DNA of 6,218 bases from positions 1-6,218 of the forward strand of contig JBCKUK010000060.1 in the NCBI GenBank assembly GCA_038924905.1. The letters are read 5' to 3'. The first letter of the stretch is position 1. Each line of letters begins with the position of its first letter. Below the pieces are notes generated by a model. That model ran no database searches, had not been told where the DNA came from, and saw only the letters and a program-made list of their open reading frames with translations. The stretch is from JBCKUK01 sp038924905 (GTDB taxonomy: Bacteria; Pseudomonadota; Gammaproteobacteria; Burkholderiales; Methylophilaceae). The position numbers and the translations under genes are program-made. Below are positions 1 through 5,455 of this stretch, one piece after another.

Positions 1-888
1 GCGGTCGGCATCCAAAAACGGCTGGATGATAACGAGCTGGTATTACTCTCGCCGCTTGGTTACTCGCCCACTGGTGAGGTGTTCAATCTATCTTTGGAGG
101 ATGTTGCCGTTAGCGCAGCAGCGGCGCTGGACGCGGACAAACTGATTTTTTTGATGGATTCTGCCGGTGTGCACAATATCCGGGGCGAGCTGTTGCGCGA
201 GATGACCGCTGAAAAAGTCAAGAATTTATTGCGTAATGTGCAAAAAAATATTTCCAAAGACAGCCTTAAAAAGATCGGTCCGCATATCAGCGAGGACGAA
301 ATGTATTACCTGCCGGCGGCGGTACGTGCCTGCGAGCAAGGCGTGGCGCGCACCCACCTTATCAGCCGCCATGTGGATGGGGCGATTCTGCAAGAGCTGT
401 TTACCTACGATGGCATAGGCACCATGGTGACCGAAGAGCCGCTGGAATCTATCCGGCAGGCCAAAATTCAGGACGTTGGCGCTATTTTGCAGTTGATCGA
501 ACCGCTGGAGGCCGAGGGGGTTCTGGTGCGCCGTGGCCGTGAACGCCTGGAAATGGAAATCAATCGTTTTCATGTCATGGAGCACGACGCCCGCATCATA
601 GGCTGCGCTGCCATTTACTTTTTCACCAAGGAAAAAACCGCCGAACTTGCCTGCGTGGCAATTCACCAATCGTTCAGGGGCAGCGGGCGGGGTGACAGGC
701 TATTTAAATATTGCGAAGAACTGGCAAAAACCAAAGGCCTTGATTCCATTTTTGTGCTGACTATTCGCACTGCACACTGGTTTTTAGAGCGTGGCTTTGT
801 GGAGGCAGACATCAACGCCCTGCCACCAGCAAAGCAGCAGTTCTATAACCTGCAGCGGCGCTCCAAGGTATTTGTCAAAAACATTTAG
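1..888 (+). CDS. argA: N-acetylglutamate synthase (amino-acid N-acetyltransferase), 5' end cut by window edge
   Basis: Makes N-acetylglutamate from acetyl-CoA and glutamate, the first step of arginine biosynthesis in the cytoplasm. The frame is open from base 1, so the start lies outside. 295 residues are visible of a family length near 430-450. The first ~115 visible residues are the end of the amino-acid-kinase-like domain, including LLSPLGYSPTGE (about residues 15-26) and the stretch LIFLMDSAGV. The C-terminal part is a GNAT acetyltransferase domain: its acetyl-CoA loop reads QSFRGSGRGDRL near visible residues 223-234, followed by the typical late motif TAHWFLERGF. This two-domain layout is that of classical proteobacterial ArgA, where the kinase-like domain binds arginine for feedback inhibition (known for the family, not shown here). 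The TAG stop lies just before the convergent glc remnant, whose present reading frame runs back over the last ~105 bases of argA. The visible part has no frameshift or premature stop. Confidence 0.95.
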   Translation, partial: AVGIQKRLDDNELVLLSPLGYSPTGEVFNLSLEDVAVSAAAALDADKLIFLMDSAGVHNIRGELLREMTAEKVKNLLRNVQKNISKDSLKKIGPHISEDEMYYLPAAVRACEQGVARTHLISRHVDGAILQELFTYDGIGTMVTEEPLESIRQAKIQDVGAILQLIEPLEAEGVLVRRGRERLEMEINRFHVMEHDARIIGCAAIYFFTKEKTAELACVAIHQSFRGSGRGDRLFKYCEELAKTKGLDSIFVLTIRTAHWFLERGFVEADINALPPAKQQFYNLQRRSKVFVKNI

Positions 889-1365
889 GCCCTTTTCGAG
901 CAATTCCAGCCAATGCACCACGGGCACCTCGCTCGTCGTATTCAAATGGGTAAGGCAGCCGATATTGGCGGTGGCGATGATTTCTGGCTCAAGTTTTTGC
1001 AGCGCTTTCAGCTTGCGTGACTTCAATTCACCGGCAAGTTTTGGCTGCAGAATCGAATAAGTGCCTGCCGAGCAGCAGCCCTTGCTGATGGGCAATGCCC
1101 CGCCCGATAGCCCTGTCCCCGCGTCGCGCGGCACCACTGGCACTTGCAATTGATAGCACAAGCGCAACACGGCCTGCACTTGTTCCACGCTATCTACCAG
1201 ACACACCACGCCGGGCAGTTGCCGATAGGCAGAAAGGCCATCACATTCATAGGGGCGCATGGCCTCAGGCTCGCTCAATACCGATTCAGCAGGGGGCAGT
1301 GAGAGTAAACCTTTTACCAGTGTCTGGCGGCGATGCGGCCAATCATTCATTGGAAATAAATCCAC
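784..1365 (-). pseudogene. glcD'-'glcF fusion remnant of a glycolate oxidase operon
   Basis: The 193-codon frame joins pieces of two proteins. Residues 1 to ~96 match the start of GlcD, the FAD-linked glycolate oxidase subunit, including the flavin-domain stretch PVVPRDAGTGLSGGALP (residues 76-92). From about residue 97 it becomes the C-terminal cysteine-rich part of GlcF: CCSAGTYSILQP, then ATANIGCLTHL, then VPVVHWLELLEK. The rest of glcD, all of glcE and most of glcF are absent, about 3.4 kb if the parents had normal lengths. The FAD domain is incomplete and the GlcF clusters are gone, so no oxidase activity is expected. After residue ~158 the frame runs antisense into argA. A one-base shift would end it at a TAA at 885-887, right where GlcF should end, which suggests an indel in the GGG run at 889-891 (plus-strand CCC). 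The start may be GTG at 1365, sharing its G with the fhs stop (TAGTG), or ATG at 1350. An assembly join is the main alternative. Confidence 0.85.
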
Positions 1366-3038
1366 TAAAATAAGCCAACGATTTTTCCATCATCATCAAT
1401 ATCTATACGGCTGGCACAAGGCTCTTTGGGCAAACCGGGCATGGTCATGATGTCATCGCAAATCATCACCACAAATTCAGCACCAGCGCACAAACGTATT
1501 TCGCGAATAATCACGGTATGCCCACGCGGCGCTCCTCGGATGGAAGCATCTGTTGTAAAAGACGACTGCGTTTTCGCTACACAAATGGGGTAGTGCCCAT
1601 AGCCGCCAGCCTGTAATTTATCAATCTCTGCGCGAATCCGGCGCGAGGCACTCACATCCGCAGCGCCGTAAATTTTGGTGGCAACCAGACACAATTTTTC
1701 CCACAGCGGGTCTTGGTCTTGATACACAAACTTCATTGTATGGTCGCTGGATTCTGCCAAGCGTACCACTTCGCGCGCCAGCTCCTCAGCTCCTGCACCG
1801 CCTTTGGCCCAGTGTTCGGCTACCACCACTTTTACGCCTTGTGCGGCCATGCGCTCGCGCACCAGGGTAAACTCGGCCTCGGTGTCATGGGTGAAACGAT
1901 TAATCGCCACCACGCAGGGCAAGCCGTAATGTTGGGTAATGTTTTCTACATGCTTTTCAAGATTCACCAGTCCGGCCTTGAGTGCCGGTAAATTCTCCTG
2001 CGATAGCTCTGCCACATCCACATCGCCCTGATACTTGAGCGCGCGTATGGTCGCTACAATCACACAGGCAGAGGGCGCAATGCCGGATTTTCGGCACTTG
2101 ATATCAATGAATTTCTCTGCGCCCAGGTCAGCGCCAAAACCCGCTTCGGTGACCACATAATCAGCCAGTTTAAGTGCCAGTTTGGTAGCGATAGCAGAAT
2201 TACAGCCGTGAGCAATATTGGCAAAAGGCCCGCCGTGGATGAAAGCCGGCGTATTTTCCAGGGTCTGTACCAGGTTTGGTTTGATAGCGTTCTTGAGCAA
2301 TACAGTCATGGCGCCGTGGGCTTTCAGGTCGCGCGCCGTAATCGTCTGCCCATCAAAACCATAGCCAATGACTATATTACCCAGGCGCTGCTTTAAATCC
2401 TTGAGTGAATCAGCCAGACAAAAAATCGCCATCACTTCGGAGGCGACCACGATGTCAAAGCCATCTTCGCGTGCCTGACCGTTCACTTTGCCCCCCAGCC
2501 CGACGACGATTTGCCGCAAAGCGCGGTCATTCATATCCATTACGCGCTTCCAGGTGACCTGGCGTGGGTCTATGCCAAGAGTGTTGCCGTGGTGAATGTG
2601 GTTATCGATGAGCGCCGAGAGCAGGTTGTGGGCCAGCGCAATGGCGGCGAAATCACCGGTAAAGTGCAGGTTAATGTCTTCCATCGGCACCACTTGCGCA
2701 CGGCCACCACCAGCGCCGCCGCCCTTCATGCCGAACACCGGACCCAGTGACGGTTCACGCAGGCAGATGATGGTCTTTCTGCCGATACGATTGAGTGCAT
2801 CGCCAAGCCCTACGGTGGTGGTGGTCTTGCCCTCGCCCGCAGGGGTTGGGCTGATGGCCGTTACCAAAATGAGCTGGCCGTTGGGCTTGCTGTTTATCTT
2901 TGTGAGAGATTCAAAATCAATTTTGGCCTTGTATTGCCCGAAATGCTCGACAGATTCTTCCGGTAGGCCAAGCCCAAGCGCAATCTCGCTCGCCTTCTTC
3001 ATCTTTGCCTGCAGTGCGATTTCGATGTCGCTTGCCAT
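1365..3038 (-). CDS. fhs: Formate-tetrahydrofolate ligase (10-formyl-THF synthetase)
   Basis: Catalyses ATP-dependent joining of formate to tetrahydrofolate, giving 10-formyl-THF for purine and other one-carbon reactions; cytoplasmic. With the chosen ATG the protein is 557 residues, the usual family length. The ATP-binding P-loop-like motif PTPAGEGKTTTT is at residues 64-75, followed by the highly conserved LREPSLGPVFGMKGGGAGGG region (93-112), the histidine-rich segment HNLLSALIDNHIHHGN, and EAGFGADLGAEKF. The C-terminus ends in TMPGLPKEP...GKIVGLF as in full-length homologues. An in-frame ATG 13 codons upstream (3077) is possible, but the ATG at 3038 has a GAAGG ribosome site 7 bases ahead and gives the typical MASDIE-like beginning. 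It is transcribed away from argB and its stop touches the glcD remnant, so the two were probably one operon. The gene is intact, unlike its glc neighbour. Fhs is a single-chain enzyme and needs no partner from this locus. Confidence 0.97.
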   Translation of the reverse strand: MASDIEIALQAKMKKASEIALGLGLPEESVEHFGQYKAKIDFESLTKINSKPNGQLILVTAISPTPAGEGKTTTTVGLGDALNRIGRKTIICLREPSLGPVFGMKGGGAGGGRAQVVPMEDINLHFTGDFAAIALAHNLLSALIDNHIHHGNTLGIDPRQVTWKRVMDMNDRALRQIVVGLGGKVNGQAREDGFDIVVASEVMAIFCLADSLKDLKQRLGNIVIGYGFDGQTITARDLKAHGAMTVLLKNAIKPNLVQTLENTPAFIHGGPFANIAHGCNSAIATKLALKLADYVVTEAGFGADLGAEKFIDIKCRKSGIAPSACVIVATIRALKYQGDVDVAELSQENLPALKAGLVNLEKHVENITQHYGLPCVVAINRFTHDTEAEFTLVRERMAAQGVKVVVAEHWAKGGAGAEELAREVVRLAESSDHTMKFVYQDQDPLWEKLCLVATKIYGAADVSASRRIRAEIDKLQAGGYGHYPICVAKTQSSFTTDASIRGAPRGHTVIIREIRLCAGAEFVVMICDDIMTMPGLPKEPCASRIDIDDDGKIVGLF

Positions 3039-3157
3039 GGTTTGACCTTCGATTAACCTACCGCAAATATACTTCAATTTGATCCTATTGCGTCACCGCA
3101 AGCACAACATATTCGAGGTAAAATATCCAAAAATCCGTTCACTCGCAGAGAAAGTAA
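3039..3157. promoter_or_regulatory. Divergent control region between fhs and argB
   Basis: These 119 bases separate the starts of fhs (minus) and argB (plus), so promoters for both must lie here unless they sit inside the genes. It is more AT-rich than the coding sequence around it. A weak plus-strand candidate is TTGCGT (3088-3093), 16 bases, TATTCG (3110-3115); TAAAAT at 3119-3124 is another possible -10. On the minus strand TATATT near 3067-3072 could serve as a -10 for fhs. The -35 match also lies in a short dyad, TTGCG-TCAC-CGCAA (3088-3101). No box is close enough to consensus to be sure of. Confidence 0.35.
3046..3050 (-). promoter_or_regulatory. Ribosome binding site that fixes the fhs start
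   Basis: On the minus strand GAAGG lies 7 bases before the ATG at 3038. The longer alternative start at 3077 lacks a comparable site, so this supports the 557-residue protein. Confidence 0.6.
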
Positions 3158-4042
3158 ATGCAGAACAAAATTACTACCGTCCAAAAGGCGCAAACCCTCG
3201 CTGAAGCGCTGCCTTATATCAAGCGCTTCTTCGATAAAACCATCGTCATCAAATACGGTGGTAACGCCATGACTGACCCAGCGCTGAAAGAATCTTTCGC
3301 CAGCGATGTCGTGCTGCTCAAGCTCGTCGGTATGAACCCAGTGGTGGTGCACGGCGGTGGGCCGCAAATTGACGAGATGCTGGACAAGCTCGGCAAAAAA
3401 TGTGAGTTCATCCAGGGCATGCGGGTGACCGATGAAGAAACCATGGACATCGTCGAGATGGTGCTGGGCGGGCAGGTTAACAAGGAGATTGTTAACCTGA
3501 TTAACCGGCACGGCGGCAAAGCGGTGGGACTGACCGGGCAAGATGGTAATTTTATCCATGCGCAAAAACTGCTGATGCAGAACAAAGACAAGCCGAACGA
3601 GATGATTGATATCGGCCAGGTGGGCGAGATTACGGCGATAGACCCCAGCATCATCAACTTTCTGGACAGCGGCGATTTCATCCCTGTTATCGCGCCGATT
3701 GGCGTAGGGCCTGATGGCGTAACTTTCAACATCAACGCTGACGTGGTGGCAGGCAAACTGGCTGAAATACTTGGCGCTGAAAAACTCATCATGCTCACCA
3801 ATACCCCGGGCGTGCTGGATAAAAACGGCAACCTGCTCACCGGCCTCACGCCTAAACAGATTGATGATCTGGTCGCGGAAGGCACCCTCTCCGGCGGCAT
3901 GTTGCCCAAGATTGGCTCGGCGCTGGATGCGGCGCGTAGCGGAGTGAAGTCGGTGCATATTATTGATGGGCGGGTAGAGCACGCACTACTGCTGGAAGTT
4001 TTGACTGACGAGGGCGTGGGAACGCTAATCAAGGCGAAGTAG
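3158..4042 (+). CDS. argB: Acetylglutamate kinase, arginine-sensitive type
   Basis: Phosphorylates N-acetylglutamate with ATP, the second step of arginine biosynthesis; cytoplasmic. The 294-residue chain shows the whole amino-acid-kinase signature: IKYGGNAM with catalytic Lys32 (31-38), the substrate loop VHGGGPQID (64-72), the NINAD segment (191-195), TNTPGVLD (214-221) and GGMLPK with a phosphate-contacting lysine at 251. About 25 residues precede the kinase core and the C-terminus carries HIIDGRVEHALLLEVLTDEG. In the family an N-terminal helix together with this C-terminal signature marks hexameric kinases inhibited by arginine, as in Pseudomonas; the shorter E. coli enzyme lacks the helix. 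Feedback inhibition is therefore inferred. The ATG at 3158 has only a weak GAGAAAG site upstream. It heads a cluster: the next gene begins one base after its stop. ArgA lies on the same strand beyond the fhs block. Confidence 0.97.
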   Translation: MQNKITTVQKAQTLAEALPYIKRFFDKTIVIKYGGNAMTDPALKESFASDVVLLKLVGMNPVVVHGGGPQIDEMLDKLGKKCEFIQGMRVTDEETMDIVEMVLGGQVNKEIVNLINRHGGKAVGLTGQDGNFIHAQKLLMQNKDKPNEMIDIGQVGEITAIDPSIINFLDSGDFIPVIAPIGVGPDGVTFNINADVVAGKLAEILGAEKLIMLTNTPGVLDKNGNLLTGLTPKQIDDLVAEGTLSGGMLPKIGSALDAARSGVKSVHIIDGRVEHALLLEVLTDEGVGTLIKAK

Positions 4043-4046
4043 TTTG
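4031..4046 (+). promoter_or_regulatory. Ribosome site and TTG start inside the argB tail (translational coupling)
   Basis: AAGGCG at 4031-4036 lies within the last codons of argB, 7 bases before a TTG at 4044-4046. The argB stop is at 4040-4042. No ATG or GTG gives the nucleotidase its full N-terminus: the nearest in-frame GTG (4059) would start directly before the FDLDDT catalytic motif. TTG is thus the best start, and it makes translation likely to depend on ribosomes finishing argB. Confidence 0.6.
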
Positions 4047-4676
4047 TCTAGGGTTTGGGTGTTCGACTTGGATGACACGTTGCACGACGCTAGCAGTCAC
4101 GTTTTCCCACAACTGAATCAGGCCATGACGCAATACATCATGGAATCGTTAAATTTGGACGAGCCAGCTGCCTTCAAGTTACGCCAGCACTATTGGCATT
4201 TGTATGACGCAACGCTCAAAGGGTTGATGCGCCACCATGGCACCGACCCTTACCATTTTTTGCAAAAGACCCATGAGCTGATGAATTTGCCGGACATGGT
4301 GATGCAAAGCAAGGGATTGCGCAGCAGCCTGCAGCGGCTCTCTGGACGTAAGGTAGTGTTCACTAACGCGCCAATGGAATATGCTATCCGTGTGCTGCTG
4401 CTGGGGATTACCGATGTATTTGAGACCGTGTTTAGTGTGGAATCCACCAAATTTCACCCTAAACCAGCAGTGCGCGGCTTTAAGGGATTGCTCAAATCCA
4501 TAGGGGCAAGCGCCGGCGATTGTGTGATAGTAGAAGATAATCTACCCGCGCTAATGACGGCAAAACGCATGGGCATAAAAACCATTTATGTCACCAAGAC
4601 GCTGCAAAAACCAAGCTATGTGGATGCACGTATCAACAGCGTGTTAGCACTTACTAGAACTCAATTGGGGAATTGA
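4044..4676 (+). CDS. HAD-family pyrimidine 5'-nucleotidase
   Basis: A 210-residue haloacid-dehalogenase-superfamily phosphatase, most like the bacterial/fungal pyrimidine 5'-nucleotidase group (SDT1-like), which removes the 5' phosphate from UMP/CMP-type nucleotides. All four HAD motifs are visible: DLDDT with nucleophile Asp8 and acid/base Asp10; FTN with Thr107; Lys140 in HPKP; and VEDN with acidic residues 164-165. The helical cap between motifs I and II contains LMRHHGTDPYHFL, characteristic of this subgroup. Substrate choice is inferred from the family; a salvage or house-cleaning role is likely. It begins with TTG one base after the argB stop and ends one base before slmA, so the three genes are almost certainly one transcript. 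No signal peptide or membrane segment is seen. The gene is intact and its length is normal. Confidence 0.88.
   Translation: MSRVWVFDLDDTLHDASSHVFPQLNQAMTQYIMESLNLDEPAAFKLRQHYWHLYDATLKGLMRHHGTDPYHFLQKTHELMNLPDMVMQSKGLRSSLQRLSGRKVVFTNAPMEYAIRVLLLGITDVFETVFSVESTKFHPKPAVRGFKGLLKSIGASAGDCVIVEDNLPALMTAKRMGIKTIYVTKTLQKPSYVDARINSVLALTRTQLGN
4667..4671 (+). promoter_or_regulatory. Ribosome binding site of slmA
   Basis: GGGGA, overlapping the last codons of the nucleotidase gene, lies 6 bases before the ATG at 4678. It is the strongest ribosome site in the argB cluster and supports the chosen slmA start. Confidence 0.6.
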
Positions 4677-4677
4677 T

Positions 4678-5241
4678 ATGGCGGGCGAACGCAAACTACA
4701 AATCCTGGAAACTCTGGCCAAGATGCTGGAAGCACCCAAGCGCGAGAAAATCACCACCGCCTCGCTGGCTGCCAAGCTGGATGTGAGCGAGGCCGCGCTC
4801 TACCGCCACTTTGCCAACAAGGCGCAGATGTTTGAAGGATTGATCGAGTTCATCGAGCAAAGCCTGTTTGGCCTCATCAACAAGATCAGCACGGAAGAAA
4901 CTGACGGATTGAAACAGGTGCAGCGCACCATCACCGTCCTGCTCATGTTCGCCGAGAAGAACCCCGGCATGACACGTGTTTTGATTGGCGACGCGCTAGT
5001 GAATGAAGATGACCGTCTGCAGCTACGCATCAACCAGCTTTATGACCGCCTGGAATCCACCCTCAAGCAATCACTGCGCATCGCCGAAACCCAGACCGGC
5101 CGCAAGCTGGAACCGGAAGCCCAAGCCAATCTGATCATCTGCTATGTCGTTGGTCGTTGGCACCAATTCGCCAAGAGCGGCTTCAAGCGCAAACCAATGG
5201 AGTTTGTGCAGCAGCAGCTAACACTCTTAATCAACCAGTAA
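4678..5241 (+). CDS. slmA: Nucleoid occlusion factor SlmA (TetR-family DNA-binding protein)
   Basis: SlmA binds spaced chromosomal sites and blocks FtsZ ring assembly over unsegregated DNA; it is a DNA-bound cytoplasmic protein. The 187 residues (E. coli SlmA has 198) begin with a TetR-type helix-turn-helix at about 25-55, where ITTASLAAKLDVSEAALYRH includes the recognition helix and is followed by FANKAQMFEGLIEFIE as in SlmA. The C-terminal helical domain contains EKNPGMTRVLIGDALVNEDDRL and CYVVGRWHQFAKSGFKRKP, both typical of SlmA rather than of drug-efflux TetR repressors. ATG at 4678 follows the nucleotidase stop by one base and has a GGGGA ribosome site, so it is the last gene of the argB cluster. 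No clear hairpin terminator follows it before 5270. A different TetR regulator is the only real alternative, and it is unlikely given these motifs. Confidence 0.9.
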   Translation: MAGERKLQILETLAKMLEAPKREKITTASLAAKLDVSEAALYRHFANKAQMFEGLIEFIEQSLFGLINKISTEETDGLKQVQRTITVLLMFAEKNPGMTRVLIGDALVNEDDRLQLRINQLYDRLESTLKQSLRIAETQTGRKLEPEAQANLIICYVVGRWHQFAKSGFKRKPMEFVQQQLTLLINQ

Positions 5242-5269
5242 ATTTTCATTCATCTTCAACTCTAACGAT

Positions 5270-5443
5270 ATGGCACATACCTATTACTCACAGAGAAAAG
5301 GTACTAACCCAAACTTAAAAGGCTTACCTTTGGCGGACGTTATCGACCTTTTTGTCCGTGTTTTTTCGCAAATGCAGGAAGATGGTTATTTTCATGAAAT
5401 TACAGTGGACCCCTCTGTCCAGACAATAATAAGTCGAGTTTAA
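5270..5443 (+). pseudogene. 5' fragment of an unrecognised gene, interrupted by the IS element
   Basis: An ATG at 5270, 28 bases after slmA, opens a 57-codon frame. The first 45 codons (to about 5404) are host sequence and read like a real protein: MAHTYYSQRKGTNPNLKG, then the helical LADVIDLFVRVFSQMQEDGY (residues 21-40) and FHEIT. The last 12 codons (VDPSVQTIISRV, stop at 5441-5443) come from the insertion-sequence end, so the natural C-terminus is lost from this window. I do not recognise the family with confidence. There is no signal peptide or transmembrane segment in the surviving part. No good ribosome site precedes the ATG, though it could be read through from slmA. The abrupt change at the IS boundary shows this is a gene start and not chance coding. 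The remainder of the gene may lie beyond the far end of the element, off the right edge. Confidence 0.6.
5406..5420. repeat. Putative terminal repeat of the IS element with an internal hairpin
   Basis: The proposed element end reads TGGAC-CCCTC-TGTCCA, in which TGGAC (5406-5410) and GTCCA (5417-5421) are reverse complements and can pair around a six-base loop. A second complementary pair, CCCTCT (5411-5416) and AGAGGG (5443-5448), lies just inside. The partner terminal repeat is off the right edge, so its identity as an inverted repeat is inferred from position. Confidence 0.5.
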
Positions 5444-5455
5444 GAGGGTAGCCAA

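Noticed and set aside
226..669. A 147-codon antisense frame over argA
   Set aside because: It overlaps the clear GNAT and kinase-like coding of argA and shows no domain or ribosome site.
784..1365. The glcD-glcF fusion as a new bifunctional enzyme
   Set aside because: The FAD domain is cut after its first third, the GlcF iron-sulfur region is missing, and the tail runs antisense into argA, so a deletion remnant explains it better.
3039..3157. A riboswitch (glycine or tetrahydrofolate type) ahead of fhs
   Set aside because: The leader is at most 119 bases and shared with the argB promoter. I see no multi-helix core or paired glycine-type motifs, only one 5-bp dyad.
3074..3982. A 302-codon open frame antisense to argB, and another at 3214-4032
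   Set aside because: Both lie wholly or mostly over argB, whose protein is fully conserved. The antisense products look like codon-shadow sequence without any recognisable domain.
5242..5269. A terminator for the argB-slmA cluster
   Set aside because: The 28 bases are AT-rich but contain no GC-rich inverted repeat followed by a T run.
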